Shown here: one piece after another, positions 41,961-50,228 of the stretch
Position numbering within the stretch: the first letter of the stretch is position 1
How the letters are laid out: each line of letters starts with the position of its first letter
Assembly (NCBI GenBank): GCA_965116555.1
Contig: OZ220698.1
Coordinates: forward strand, 1,550,001-1,614,000
Direction of reading: 5' to 3'
From: DAOUJH01 sp965116555
GTDB taxonomy: Bacteria; Chloroflexota; Dehalococcoidia; Lucifugimonadales; QGNO01
Length of the DNA: 64,000 bases
Translations under genes and position numbers: made by a program
The notes under the pieces: generated by a model
Told to the model about the DNA's origin: nothing
What the model saw: the letters and a program-made list of their open reading frames with translations, nothing else
Database searches by the model: none

Positions 41961-42470
41961 ATGAAGGTCCTCGTCAGCGACAGTTCCATCCTAATCGAGT
42001 TCTCAAAGCGAGAACTGTTGGATAGGATGTTCCAGCTTGAGTTTCAGTTCGCAGTGCCAGATCTGCTCTTTCATGAGGAGCTGATTGACCTGGGTGCCTA
42101 CAGCCGACAGGACCTCCTAGGTTTCGGCCTGAAAGTCGAATCACTGGATGCCGAAGCCGTGGAGTTGGCAGTCACCTATCAGTCCGAGCGACCAGCCTTG
42201 AGTCTGGTGGACTCATTTGCTCTTGCGCTTGCTGCTCGACAGGGATGGCACCTCCTGACGGAAGACAGAACCTTGCGTAGCATCGCCCAATCCAAAGGAA
42301 TCGCAAACATGGATGCACTGTGGGTCATCGACAAAATGATGGATTCAGGCATTCTATCGGCGTCTCGGATCATGGCTGTACTTGAAGGAATGCGGGAGGA
42401 TCCGAGATGTCCCATTCCCAAACTTGAGCTAGCTGCCCACATCCGACGGTTGAGTGTTTTGGAGTTGTGA
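41961..42470 (+). CDS. PIN-like protein paired with XRE-ImmA
   Basis: 169 residues; ATG 41961 with AGGGG upstream. PIN-like acidic residues appear as VSDSSILIEFSKR, LFHEELIDLG, LVDSFALALAA and LTEDRTLRSIA. The extended C-terminal helices (DKMMDSGILSASRIMAVLEG) go beyond VapC length. Together with the upstream gene it forms a two-gene cassette resembling a toxin-antitoxin pair in which the XRE-ImmA protein is the regulator. The direction of that relation is inferred. Confidence 0.75.
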   Translation: MKVLVSDSSILIEFSKRELLDRMFQLEFQFAVPDLLFHEELIDLGAYSRQDLLGFGLKVESLDAEAVELAVTYQSERPALSLVDSFALALAARQGWHLLTEDRTLRSIAQSKGIANMDALWVIDKMMDSGILSASRIMAVLEGMREDPRCPIPKLELAAHIRRLSVLEL

Positions 42471-42602
42471 CAAGCCGAACTGATCCCGCGGAAACGGCAG
42501 TAGAGAGACAGTTGGCGGACGGACTATGACTACGGTTACTGAGACCGGAAATGAAAATCCGTGGAGGATGGTGGGCCGTAAGTGGTCTGCTAGGAGGAAA
42601 CG

Positions 42603-42938
42603 ATGGAGATAATGCTGCTTCCAATTGGCCTTATTGTAGGAGGCTATGTCATCAGAAGACTCTATGGGATTAACGTTCACGCAATGGCGAAGGAATGGAA
42701 GGATGTCTTCGGGATACTGATTCTTGTTGTCCCGCTTTTGGGTCTGGCTGTTGCTCTCTCCACGGGCACGATAACTCCAGATGAATTGAATGATTGGACG
42801 GCCGCATTGATTCAATCAGCGACCGTCCTGATCGCCGATCATATGTCCAGCATCGCCATTGGAGCCGTGGCGACACCCATTGCGCTGCTTCTCATAGCTG
42901 TGCTCGTCCGCCCAATCATGGACGCATTCGATCTCTAG
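42603..42938 (+). CDS. Small membrane protein
   Basis: 111 residues; ATG 42603 follows CTAGGAGGAAACG. Three hydrophobic segments: MLLPIGLIVGGYVI, FGILILVVPLLGLAVALS and IAIGAVATPIALLLIAVLVR. No function recognised. A 27-codon frame from ATG 42528 overlaps its start and could be a leader peptide. Confidence 0.7.
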   Translation: MEIMLLPIGLIVGGYVIRRLYGINVHAMAKEWKDVFGILILVVPLLGLAVALSTGTITPDELNDWTAALIQSATVLIADHMSSIAIGAVATPIALLLIAVLVRPIMDAFDL

Positions 42939-43075
42939 CAGGATGCAGTGTTGGCAACGACGGCGTGCCGTAATCCGGTCGGTGGCAGGAGGCTCGTGAG
43001 TCTTAACATGTGGTTGGTTGCCCCCCTTCCCTATATCGAGACCTCCCACCAAAAAGTTCGCAATTCAGTCTTGCA

Positions 43076-43234
43076 GGCCCAACTCTTCACCCCGATGGGA
43101 CTCCAGACGCCACCTGCGGCGGGAGCGCGGGGATTCTCGTCTACGGGGTCAACTATGCCAGTTTTCCTGCAAAGTGCCAATAAGTGACGGGGAATAAGCC
43201 ATAAAGTGACAGCATAGTTATATGCATGTGGTAG
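43076..43234. repeat. Duplicated kinase promoter block, copy 2
   Basis: It matches 19451-19609 including the operator, but the kinase coding sequence is absent on the reverse side. On the forward side it lies 34 bp before the RCC1-like lipoprotein gene. Confidence 0.85.
43172..43214 (-). promoter_or_regulatory. Type B direct-repeat operator, second copy
   Basis: The reverse strand reads TGTCACTTTA, TGGCTTATTCC, CCGTCACTTAT, TGGCACTTTGC, four consecutive related elements of 10-11 bp. The periodicity is clearer here than in the 19.5-kb copy because the second element has kept TGGC. Confidence 0.55.
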
Positions 43235-43267
43235 TGTCGAGATGATCATCTCGTAAATGAACCGAAA

Positions 43268-44335
43268 GTGTCAAAGTCAATATCAATGGTCGTGCTGGGC
43301 TTGGGAGCGATGATCGCCATAATGGTGGTCGGGTGTTCCGATGAGCCGCCAAGTCCCACGCCGACGGTAAGGGCGGTTCCAAGTCCCACCTCTACAGCGG
43401 TGCCCACGCCAACTAACACACCCACTCCGACGGCCACGGCCACACCAGTTCCAAGTCCCACCTCTACAGCGGTGCCCGCGCCAACTAACACACCCACTCC
43501 GACGGCCACGGCCACACCGGTTCCACCTACACCAACGCCTACCTCGACGCCAACCCCAACGGTGACGACTTTCGCCTCCGTTAGCGCCGGGAACAGCCAC
43601 ACTTGCGGGCTGAAGACCAATGGTTCGGTAGTATGTTGGGGCAGAGATATATTCAACGAGGCCACGCCGCCAGAAGGTCTCTTTACGTCGGTTAGCGCCG
43701 GGACGGGGTTCACTTGCGGGTTGAAGATCGACGGTTCCGTCGCTTGCTGGGGGGTTTATGCGCATACGCCGCCAGAAGGCTCCTTCGCGTCCGTTAGCGC
43801 CGGAGATGCTCACGCCTGCGGAATGAAGACCGACGGCTCTGTCGCATGCTGGGGCGGGGAAGAATGGGGACGGGCCACACCTCCTGCAGGCTACTTTCGC
43901 TCTGTCAGCGCCGGAGCGTTGCACACCTGCGGGCTGAAGGCCGATGACACAGTTGTATGTTGGGGTGACAGTGAACTGGGTCAGACCACGGCACCGGATG
44001 TTTCCTTCACCTCTCTCGATGCGGGCCGTGCTCACACCTGTGGGGTAAAGCTAGACGGTTCGGCCGAATGCTGGGGTTTGAACAATCACGGTCAAGCCAC
44101 GCCACCCGAGAGGTCCTTTGCATCGGTTAGCGCCGGGAACGGATGGCACACGTGCGGAGTTAGGATCGACGGCGCAGTCGAGTGCTGGGGAAGCAATGAG
44201 TATGGTCAGGCCACGCCATCTCAAGGCACCTTCGTCCTCATCAGTGCTGGGTGGGGGCACACCTGTGGAGTGAAGACCGATGGCTCCGTCGAGTGCTGGG
44301 GCTATAACGATGATGGCCAGGCAACGCCGCCTTAA
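43268..44335 (+). CDS. Lipoprotein with seven RCC1-like repeats
   Basis: 355 residues from GTG 43268 (ATG 43286 possible; neither has a strong ribosome site). The lipobox is MVVGC, then a Pro-Thr linker of about 75 residues containing a 72-bp tandem duplication (43379-43450 and 43451-43522). Exactly seven repeats of the SVSAGxxHTCGLKxDGSVxC type with CWG follow, enough for one closed seven-bladed propeller. It is a smaller relative of the gene at 32289 without PPC domains. Its promoter region carries the type B operator. Confidence 0.85.
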   Translation: MSKSISMVVLGLGAMIAIMVVGCSDEPPSPTPTVRAVPSPTSTAVPTPTNTPTPTATATPVPSPTSTAVPAPTNTPTPTATATPVPPTPTPTSTPTPTVTTFASVSAGNSHTCGLKTNGSVVCWGRDIFNEATPPEGLFTSVSAGTGFTCGLKIDGSVACWGVYAHTPPEGSFASVSAGDAHACGMKTDGSVACWGGEEWGRATPPAGYFRSVSAGALHTCGLKADDTVVCWGDSELGQTTAPDVSFTSLDAGRAHTCGVKLDGSAECWGLNNHGQATPPERSFASVSAGNGWHTCGVRIDGAVECWGSNEYGQATPSQGTFVLISAGWGHTCGVKTDGSVECWGYNDDGQATPP

Positions 44336-44546
44336 GTGAGTGTGGCTAGCCGACGCCTCGTCAGAAGACTCCAAGACTGATGTATGAGAAGGGGACCGGT
44401 GGAAAGCAATGGTGTTCCTTTGGCGAGCTGGGGTTCGCGTTTAGGTGCTTATCCTCTGCGCACAGTGCGGGAAAGCAGAACTATCAATAGAAGGCGTTCA
44501 ATCTCTGAAGTCCGAATTGCAACCGGCGACTCCTGAAGGCAATAGC

Positions 44547-44846
44547 ATGAATATCTTTCGGCTCTCGACTCTCATCAGGGTTGTGATGTACGGCGGTTTG
44601 ATAGTCCTTGCCGCCTCCATATGGGCGTGGGCCCTCGGCTTTGCCGCAGGACATGGAGCTATTGCCGGCGCTGTCCTAGGGCTAGTGTTCGGCGTACTGA
44701 TGGACATGTTCATGAAAGGATTCGACGATGATGGAGACCATGCGGGCTTGATTCAGTTTGGCTTTGGAAGCTTGATCATGCTGTTCTTCTTGGCCTTATC
44801 CATTGTTGGTGCCATAGTCGGACTCGTCATCCGGCTGGTGTCCTGA
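44547..44846 (+). CDS. Three-helix membrane protein
   Basis: 99 residues from ATG 44547 with GAAGG upstream; longer frames have no ribosome site. Three hydrophobic segments (VVMYGGLIVLAASIWAWALG, IAGAVLGLVFGVLMDMF, FGSLIMLFFLALSIVGAIVG) with an acidic loop GFDDDGDH. No family recognised. Confidence 0.65.
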   Translation: MNIFRLSTLIRVVMYGGLIVLAASIWAWALGFAAGHGAIAGAVLGLVFGVLMDMFMKGFDDDGDHAGLIQFGFGSLIMLFFLALSIVGAIVGLVIRLVS

Positions 44847-44917
44847 CTTTGGACAGATGACAGCCCGTGACAGGACAGACGTTCAAGCAACCCAATTCAA
44901 GAAGTAAAGGAGGCAAC

Positions 44918-46084
44918 TTGGCAAAGCAGTTCACATCGAAGGAATGGGATTTGATCAACGCCCGGCTCGATGCCGACCCGGAGCGGTACGGTCTACCTCA
45001 GCGGGAGTATGGCTCGGTGCTGCTCGGGTCCTTCAACATCCGCAAGCTGGGGTCGTCGCGCAGCCGGAGCCCGGACACGTGGAAGTTCCTGGCCGGCGTC
45101 TGCCGCAGCTTCGACCTGCTGGCCGTCCAGGAGATCATGGACGACCTCTCCGGCCTGCGGCGTCTGATGTCCCTGTTGGGTCCGGAGTTCAGCATGGTGG
45201 TCTCGGACCAGACCGGCGTGTTTCCCGGCGAGCCGGGGGTGGGAGAGCGAATGGGGTTCATCTACCGCTGGAACACGGTGGAGCGGATGGAGGTGGCGAG
45301 CGACGTCACATACGACCGGAGCAAGGTCATCGACTCCATAGCCAGCGACTACGACACGTTCACTAAGGTCATGACGCCCTACGCCAAGGCGTTGGCGAAC
45401 TACCGGGAGGGACGGCGCAGGACCAAGCCCAGACTCAACCTGCCGGTGTTCCTGAGCTTCATCCGCCAGCCGTTCTGCGTCGCGTTCCGCATTCCCGGGC
45501 ATCCCGGCACCCAGCCGTACGAGATAATGGCGGTCAACGCCCACCTGTACTTCGGAAACTACATCTCTGACCGGCGGCAGGAGTTCAACGCGCTGGCCGA
45601 CTGGCTCATGAGCAGGTTGAAGGCGAACAGCCGCGCCTACTACCCCAACTTCATCCTTTTCGGCGACCTGAACTTGGACTACGACGACCCCGCCCGCGAC
45701 AGGAGGCGAATCGAGGACCGCATAAAGTCCTTCAACAGCGACCTGGAAGGGGCCAACGTCAACTTCCCGTTCTTGGACGTGCATCCAGACCGGGATGATG
45801 TCTTCCGCACCAATGCGCGGCTGACGGAGACCTTCGACCAGATCGGCCTGTTCAACCGCGACCCGCGTCTGCCGTCCTATACCGAGAACGCGACGATGGG
45901 CGCCAACCCCCTGGGGCCAGACTATGGTGTGTTCGAGTTCGGCGACCTGTTCAGCGAGGCGATACTGGGCCGTCCGTACCGCGAGTTGGCGTCCAGGGAG
46001 AGGTCCGCTCTCGTATCCAGATTCGAGCACAAGGTGAGCGACCACCTACCTCTGTGGATTCGGCTGCCCTTACCCACGCGCTGA
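44918..46084 (+). CDS. Endonuclease/exonuclease/phosphatase-family protein
   Basis: About 388 residues from TTG 44918, with AAAGGAGG at 44906-44913. EEP/DNase I-like fold: LLGSFNIRKLG (Asn of motif I), LLAVQEIMDD (metal-binding Glu), VNAHLYFGN, FILFGDLNLDYDD (GDxN) and the C-terminal KVSDHLPLWIRLP (Asp-His pair). It has no signal peptide, so it acts in the cytoplasm if expressed. The substrate may be nucleic acid or a phosphoester. A scrap of its 3' end is displaced to 5708-5745, and its stop is joined within 20 bp to a beheaded toxin gene. Confidence 0.85.
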   Translation: MAKQFTSKEWDLINARLDADPERYGLPQREYGSVLLGSFNIRKLGSSRSRSPDTWKFLAGVCRSFDLLAVQEIMDDLSGLRRLMSLLGPEFSMVVSDQTGVFPGEPGVGERMGFIYRWNTVERMEVASDVTYDRSKVIDSIASDYDTFTKVMTPYAKALANYREGRRRTKPRLNLPVFLSFIRQPFCVAFRIPGHPGTQPYEIMAVNAHLYFGNYISDRRQEFNALADWLMSRLKANSRAYYPNFILFGDLNLDYDDPARDRRRIEDRIKSFNSDLEGANVNFPFLDVHPDRDDVFRTNARLTETFDQIGLFNRDPRLPSYTENATMGANPLGPDYGVFEFGDLFSEAILGRPYRELASRERSALVSRFEHKVSDHLPLWIRLPLPTR

Positions 46085-46100
46085 GTCGCCCACCTGAACG

Positions 46101-46268
46101 CATACAGCCACTCTGAGAGATCTTCACATACCTCCAGGCAACCGTCTCGAAGGACTAACTGGAGATCGAAGTGGTCAACATAGCATTCGCATTAACGATA
46201 GGTATCGCATCTGCTTCGCTTGGACCGATGCGGGTCCGGTCGAAGTCGAGGTAACCGACTACCACTAG
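46101..46268 (+). pseudogene. HigB/RelE-type toxin lacking its N-terminus
   Basis: The frame reads TLRDLHIPPGNRLEGLTGDR, GQHSIRINDRYRICFAWTDA and EVEVTDYH then TAG at 46266. This is the conserved C-terminal half of plasmid-maintenance killer toxins with its usual end. The first 40 or so residues and the start are missing; an in-frame TGA at 46095 lies upstream, near the end of the EEP gene. It cannot be translated as a normal toxin. Confidence 0.85.
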
Positions 46269-46282
46269 AAAGGAGATTAGAT

Positions 46283-46597
46283 ATGGTCCGCGTTCCCACT
46301 GACCGAGAACCTACTCACCCAGGGGAGATGTTGCTACAGGAGTTTCTTCTGCCACTCGGCATGACTCAGCGCGACTTGGCCACCGCAATCCACGTGCCCT
46401 TTCAGCGGGTCAACGAGGTCGTCCGAGGGAAACGTGGGGTCACTCCCAGCACGGCATTACGGCTCTCTAAGTTCCTCGGCACATCTCCCGATTTCTGGAT
46501 GAGCCTGCAACTCCGTTGGGACCTCTACCAGGCCCAACGCGCCGAAGCGGAGCAAATAAAAAGCATCCGGCCCCATCAACTAGTAAGTACTTTGTAG
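46283..46597 (+). CDS. higA: HigA antitoxin (orphan)
   Basis: 104 residues from ATG 46283 with AAAGGAG at 46269-46275. Typical HigA: HPGEMLLQEFLLPLGMTQRD, a helix-turn-helix with VPFQRVNEVVRGKRGVTP and the LRLSKFLGTSPDFWMSLQ end. It stays directly behind its broken toxin. It is a second case, with 8089-8445, where the antitoxin survived. Confidence 0.9.
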   Translation: MVRVPTDREPTHPGEMLLQEFLLPLGMTQRDLATAIHVPFQRVNEVVRGKRGVTPSTALRLSKFLGTSPDFWMSLQLRWDLYQAQRAEAEQIKSIRPHQLVSTL

Positions 46598-46826
46598 ATG
46601 GGTAGGTTGAAGTATGCGAAGATTGATTGCCGATTGGGGCAGGCCAGCTAGGCTCGATTTGTGCTACATGCGGTATTCGGCACCATTCAATTGCAATCCC
46701 GACGGAACCATGTCTACCCTCTAGCTGCTGCTCACGTGAGAGAATCACAAGCGAAGCCACATCTCAAAAACGGTACTGCCGCATTACTAGCTTAACGCGT
46801 CTCACGATAACCCCTCTTTGGCTAGG
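46598..46826. other. Intergenic stretch, no supported gene
   Basis: Only short frames without ribosome sites; no RNA structure recognised. Confidence 0.35.
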
Positions 46827-46970
46827 CTAAGCAGCTTTGCCGATGCGGAACATCCTTGTGGAGCAGACCGGACAAACTCCCTGAGTGGCCGGTCTGCCGT
46901 TCTGCATCGTAATGGCTTGGGGGTTGCTCATCTCTCGTTTGGACCGGCACTTAACGCAATACGCTTCCAA
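46827..46970 (-). CDS. DUF5679-type zinc-ribbon protein
   Basis: 47 residues from TTG 46970, with GGAGGAG five bases upstream. The sequence starts EAYCVKCRSKREMSNPQ, continues ITMQNGRPATQGV and has CPVCSTRMFRIG. Two CxxC pairs form a zinc ribbon, and the NGRPATxG centre is typical of DUF5679. Function unknown; such proteins are common in Chloroflexota. It is the cysteine-bearing relative of 5359-5544. Confidence 0.8.
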   Translation of the reverse strand: MEAYCVKCRSKREMSNPQAITMQNGRPATQGVCPVCSTRMFRIGKAA

Positions 46971-47070
46971 GGAACTCCTCCAAAGTCGTAGTAGTAACGA
47001 CTATCGTAACATATTGCCAACCGACATTTAACAGTTTCCGGCTGGGTCGGAGATTGGCAATCGGTCATGT

Positions 47071-47445
47071 GTGCTGTCCTGGGAGTTCGTAGAACGAGTG
47101 CGACGCCCCCTTCAACAACTGTACGAGCAATCGGGAGACTACAGGCTCGCTCTACAGATGCACAGATTGAGGAGCAAATGGGGCGATCCTGCAGGGCACT
47201 ACGCCGTTGCTGAGTTGTACCTGGATCGATGGACACGGGGATTGCAAGGGGGAGCAACGGTGCTGGATGCCAAGACTATTTTGCACGCTACGTATTGTCT
47301 GCTCATCGACACCGACCGCGTTGACGAGGAAGACCGAGATTCCTTGGGCGACGCCCCGAGGGATACGCGCCAGTTACTTCAACTGCTAGTTCCACTTCCA
47401 TCTTCTTCACCTTGTAGCGCAGAATGCTCTAATGCCGATCCGTAG
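47071..47445 (+). CDS. Hypothetical protein
   Basis: 124 residues from GTG 47071. The N-terminal 85 residues are helical and charged (EFVERVRRPLQQLYEQSGDY, AVAELYLDRWTRG), while the Ser/Pro-rich end overlaps the convergent lipoprotein gene. No family recognised and the start is uncertain. Confidence 0.4.
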   Translation: MLSWEFVERVRRPLQQLYEQSGDYRLALQMHRLRSKWGDPAGHYAVAELYLDRWTRGLQGGATVLDAKTILHATYCLLIDTDRVDEEDRDSLGDAPRDTRQLLQLLVPLPSSSPCSAECSNADP

Positions 47446-47808
47446 GGACCGGCTATCCGTCAGGTCAGATAGTTCCAGGTCGGGTTCAAAGTCACCGGCG
47501 GCAATAGCGCAGAGTATGTCGGTTGCGGCATCGCCTAGTTCAGCCGCCAGGGGTTGAAGCTCCTCTATGGTTTCGGACTCCTCCAGGGCATTCCTGACCT
47601 GCTCGGCAATCGCCTTTGCCCTATCCAGGGGGGAAGGCACAACGATGGTCGGTAGCGCGGGGAGAGGCGTGGGCGTAGGAGTTGGTGCGGGTGTCGGTGT
47701 CGCGGTAGGAGTTGGCGAAGGCGTGGGTGTGGCCGTAGGTGTAGGCGTCGGGCTAGAGCAGCCCGCCAGTACCAGCATGACGATTCCAACTAGAGCGTAG
47801 CGCAACAT
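47407..47808 (-). CDS. Small lipoprotein with Thr-Pro linker
   Basis: About 133 residues from ATG 47808, preceded by AAAGGAG. Lipobox VLAGC, a linker of about 30 Thr-Pro residues, then a helical acidic domain with two Cys (ATDILCAIAAGDFEPDLELS, AFCATR). The gene at 47863 has the same layout and the same ILCxI..G.F.PDL core, so the two are paralogues. Last gene of the operon that begins near 50228. Confidence 0.75.
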   Translation of the reverse strand: MLRYALVGIVMLVLAGCSSPTPTPTATPTPSPTPTATPTPAPTPTPTPLPALPTIVVPSPLDRAKAIAEQVRNALEESETIEELQPLAAELGDAATDILCAIAAGDFEPDLELSDLTDSRSLRIGIRAFCATR

Positions 47809-47862
47809 CAGAGCAACTCCTTTTCTTTTTCGCGGCCACACGGGCCGCTCTTCTCACAGCGG

Positions 47863-48225
47863 TCAGGTGCTGTGCATCCTGATGCAATGAACCTTGACCT
47901 GCATGTGGGATGTGCCATTGTCCGTGAGGTCGTCCAGCGTCAGGTCTGGCGCGAACAACCCATCGGAGATCATACAGAGAATATCGACCGTTGGCCCGCC
48001 GAGCTTATCGGCAAAGGCGCGGAACTCGGCGCGGGTCTCGATGCTGCCGAGTTGCCAGCCGATACTCGCGGCCAACTCTGTGGCCTCGGCCCTGGGGAGA
48101 GGCGTGGGCACTGGTGTTGGGGTTCTGGTAGGAGTGGCGGTCGGCGTCGGCGCAGGACTGGAACAGCCCACCAGGACGGCCAGTAGAGCGACCACCACAA
48201 CTGCGAGTAGCTCAGAGCGCATCAT
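47863..48225 (-). CDS. Small lipoprotein, paralogue of 47407
   Basis: 120 residues from ATG 48225 with AAAGGAGAGACTG. Lipobox VLVGC, a short Thr-Pro linker, then a helical domain (FRAFADKLGGPTVDILCMIS, DGLFAPDLTLDDLTD, HCIRMHST) matching the neighbour. The start overlaps the stop of the 42-residue membrane gene upstream (ATGA), so the two are translationally coupled. Confidence 0.75.
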   Translation of the reverse strand: MMRSELLAVVVVALLAVLVGCSSPAPTPTATPTRTPTPVPTPLPRAEATELAASIGWQLGSIETRAEFRAFADKLGGPTVDILCMISDGLFAPDLTLDDLTDNGTSHMQVKVHCIRMHST

Positions 48226-48353
48226 CAGTCTCTCCTTTTGTTCCTCTCGATCCGCCTGACCTTTAGGAGAATCACAATCAGGACAACCAGGATTGCGAGG
48301 TCTATAGCCTGACCTATGAGAGTGGATATGAGAGTGAAAACCAGATTCTCCAT
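48225..48353 (-). CDS. 42-residue membrane peptide
   Basis: ATG 48353 to TGA at 48225. The product is MENLVFTLISTLIGQAIDLA then ILVVLIVILLKVRRIE and a basic tail. It is one long hydrophobic helix with a positively charged cytoplasmic end. It overlaps the lipoprotein start by four bases. Confidence 0.65.
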   Translation of the reverse strand: MENLVFTLISTLIGQAIDLAILVVLIVILLKVRRIERNKRRD

Positions 48354-48385
48354 AGTAGCACCGCCTTTAGTCTAAATCAGAAAGT

Positions 48386-48637
48386 CTATCGCTCTTGGTC
48401 ACGCCTATCGAACCATAGCGCCGCCTTGAACAGCGCCCCTACGGCCGCCATCACTAGGCCGCCCATAAAGAGATACATCCCTGCCAACAGGAGAGCCGGC
48501 GGCCCCGGGAAGGGTTCGCTAGGCTCTGTCTGGCTCGCAATGTCAATCAGATTCATAAAGCCCACGCCGCACCCAGCGACGCCCAAAAGGGTCAGGCCGA
48601 GTCCAGACCATAGGAGTATTCTGGGAATCCGTTGCAT
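48386..48637 (-). CDS. Two-helix membrane protein
   Basis: About 83 residues from ATG 48637. Helices ILLWSGLGLTLLGVAGCGVG and LLLAGMYLFMGGLVMAAVGA flank a Pro-rich loop (PSEPFPGPPA). The VAGC could be read as a lipobox, but the second helix suggests an integral protein. It starts 1 bp after the 37-residue gene. Confidence 0.65.
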   Translation of the reverse strand: MQRIPRILLWSGLGLTLLGVAGCGVGFMNLIDIASQTEPSEPFPGPPALLLAGMYLFMGGLVMAAVGALFKAALWFDRRDQER

Positions 48638-48638
48638 C

Positions 48639-48752
48639 CTAGCCCACCAGCGTCCTGTAGGCCGCGTATGCGATGAAGCCAACACCCGACAGGATGAAGG
48701 CCCCGGCGATCAGCGCGGGTAGCCAGTCCATGAACTTCCGCAACACCTTCAT
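48639..48752 (-). CDS. 37-residue membrane peptide
   Basis: ATG 48752 overlaps the stop of the gene upstream (ATGA). The product is KVLRKFMDWLPALIAGAFIL then SGVGFIAYAAYRTLVG. One hydrophobic helix follows a basic N-terminus. It is too small for standard gene callers, but the coupling on both sides supports it. Confidence 0.65.
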   Translation of the reverse strand: MKVLRKFMDWLPALIAGAFILSGVGFIAYAAYRTLVG

Positions 48753-49084
48753 AGCTGGATGCTCGCATTGAAGCCGTAGCCGCCAGAATCAGGCGTCGGC
48801 GTAGGTGACGCGCAGGCATCAGTCCGTTCCCAACGGCCATCCTCGTATTCGTCGCAAAAAGGTCCCGGCGTCGGCTCTGGTGTCTTCATGGCTGTTGGCA
48901 AAACTAATGGCCTTGTGCAAGCCTCTGGATAGGAGTGGCAAAATGTCGTGGGCGTGGGGGCCGGCGTCGGCACATCGGCATTGCCAAGAAGAACGGCTGT
49001 ACGTGCTTCCACCGAGTGGTTAAACATGATGGTCAAGACTATGGCTATGGACCCCATTGAGATAAAGAAAACCGACCATAGCAT
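48749..49084 (-). CDS. Membrane-anchored Cys/Pro-rich protein
   Basis: 111 residues; ATG 49084 overlaps the stop of the upstream gene. An N-terminal helix (VFFISMGSIAIVLTIMF) is followed by an extracytoplasmic part with two PTPxPT linkers and four Cys (TFCHSYPEACTRPL, GPFCDEYEDGRWERTDAC). Disulfides are likely outside the membrane. No family recognised. Confidence 0.65.
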   Translation of the reverse strand: MLWSVFFISMGSIAIVLTIMFNHSVEARTAVLLGNADVPTPAPTPTTFCHSYPEACTRPLVLPTAMKTPEPTPGPFCDEYEDGRWERTDACASPTPTPDSGGYGFNASIQL

Positions 49085-49272
49085 CAGGCAAAGAACCGCA
49101 TAGCCCCGATGATAACGGCGGTTGCGGTCGCGAGGCTTCCCAGCATCCAGACCTTGAGGCGCTCTAGGTCAGCCTTAGTCGCGTAGTGCTGTAGGGTCCG
49201 TTCAATCTCTTGGCGGAAGTCCGTAAACTCTTCCCTGAGTTCAGCCCGCGTGATGGGATGCTCCGTTGCCAT
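49084..49272 (-). CDS. Coiled-coil protein with C-terminal anchor (DUF1640-like)
   Basis: 62 residues from ATG 49272 with GAGGGTAG upstream. A charged helix (TRAELREEFTDFRQEIERTL, ATKADLERLKVWM) leads into a C-terminal hydrophobic helix (LGSLATATAVIIGAMRFFA). This layout is seen in DUF1640-like and some holin-associated small proteins. It overlaps the next gene (ATGA). Confidence 0.65.
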   Translation of the reverse strand: MATEHPITRAELREEFTDFRQEIERTLQHYATKADLERLKVWMLGSLATATAVIIGAMRFFA

Positions 49273-49299
49273 AGCTACCCTCTGTCCCTCCTTTGCCCG

Positions 49300-49476
49300 C
49301 TAGTTGCCTCTCTCAACACACAGACTTGGCTCTAGGGCCACTCCGTTGACCACGCAGGTTGGCAGAGGAAAGAGCAACTGCCAGGCAATGAATCCCACCA
49401 CAGCCCACAGGATAAGCAGCAGAGCGCCAAACCTGTACCAAGAGGCCATCAAGTGCCTGTCTATGAAGTTGTCCAC
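49300..49476 (-). CDS. Small membrane protein
   Basis: About 58 residues from GTG 49476 (ATG 49449 also possible). NFIDRHLMASWYRFG is followed by a hydrophobic helix (ALLLILWAVVGFIAWQLLF) and an exported tail with two Cys (PTCVVNGVALEPSLCVERGN). It lies 24 bp after the gene at 49500. Confidence 0.5.
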   Translation of the reverse strand: MDNFIDRHLMASWYRFGALLLILWAVVGFIAWQLLFPLPTCVVNGVALEPSLCVERGN

Positions 49477-49499
49477 CGAGTGGTGCTGATTGTCATGGC

Positions 49500-50228
49500 C
49501 TAATACTCCGGCGCGACTATCCGGTTAGTCTCGCCTACCCCTGAGAATGTTGTAGAGAGTTCAAACTCATTAAAGGACGCCAACTCATCGGCGAGGTCAA
49601 GGATGATCAGTTCCCGTACCTTTACGAGCTGTTCCGACGGTCCCAGCCAGTAGTCCACCGTGTAGCTTCTGTGGATTTCGGACAGGTCTTTTCCTTCAAG
49701 GCGCAGGCGCTGGACATCCAGACCCTCATGCCTCTCCGGCCCCAAGTTCTGTATCTCTCCCTCTGGACAGTAGGGGGAATCAGGGCCTTCATCCTGGATG
49801 GCATAGAGTAGCCGCCCCAGCCTGTTGATAAACGGACTGCGCTCAAAATCTAGGCGCCATTCCTCTCTCCCCTCTGCTCCCCTGATATGTGTGACGCCGC
49901 CCACCGATATGACCTCAGCACTGTGCTTGGGGTTGTCATGTGTGGCATCCAGGTGGTAATCATTCCCTGCGACACGGCCCTCCACCCTGAAGGTGCTGTA
50001 CGCTAAATCTTCCGTATGGAACGGCCAAGGGCCCCTCAGCTCGGAGCTAAAGTCAAAGAACTCCTGGCTGCTCAATTCCTCACAGGCGGCGTAGAGCGTC
50101 GCTGGACCGGCTATGCGTTCCTCGCCCGCATCCCTGGTGACGGACCACCAGATCGCAGCTACCGCGACGCCCAACGCCAGCAGAGCCGCCGCCAGGATAA
50201 TGATCCTCTCTTTAGTCATTTCCATCAT
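49500..50228 (-). CDS. Membrane-anchored extracytoplasmic protein
   Basis: 242 residues. After MMEMTKER comes one helix (IIILAAALLALGVAVAAIWW), then an exported beta-rich domain of about 210 residues (DLAYSTFRVEGRVAGNDYHL, REEWRLDFERSPF, DYWLGPSEQLVKVRELI). The alternation of strands and the closing WLG...VKVRE recalls LolA/LppX-like lipid-carrier folds, but that is only an impression. It is the first clear gene of the reverse operon, divergent from the kinase at 50812. Confidence 0.7.
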   Translation of the reverse strand: MMEMTKERIIILAAALLALGVAVAAIWWSVTRDAGEERIAGPATLYAACEELSSQEFFDFSSELRGPWPFHTEDLAYSTFRVEGRVAGNDYHLDATHDNPKHSAEVISVGGVTHIRGAEGREEWRLDFERSPFINRLGRLLYAIQDEGPDSPYCPEGEIQNLGPERHEGLDVQRLRLEGKDLSEIHRSYTVDYWLGPSEQLVKVRELIILDLADELASFNEFELSTTFSGVGETNRIVAPEY

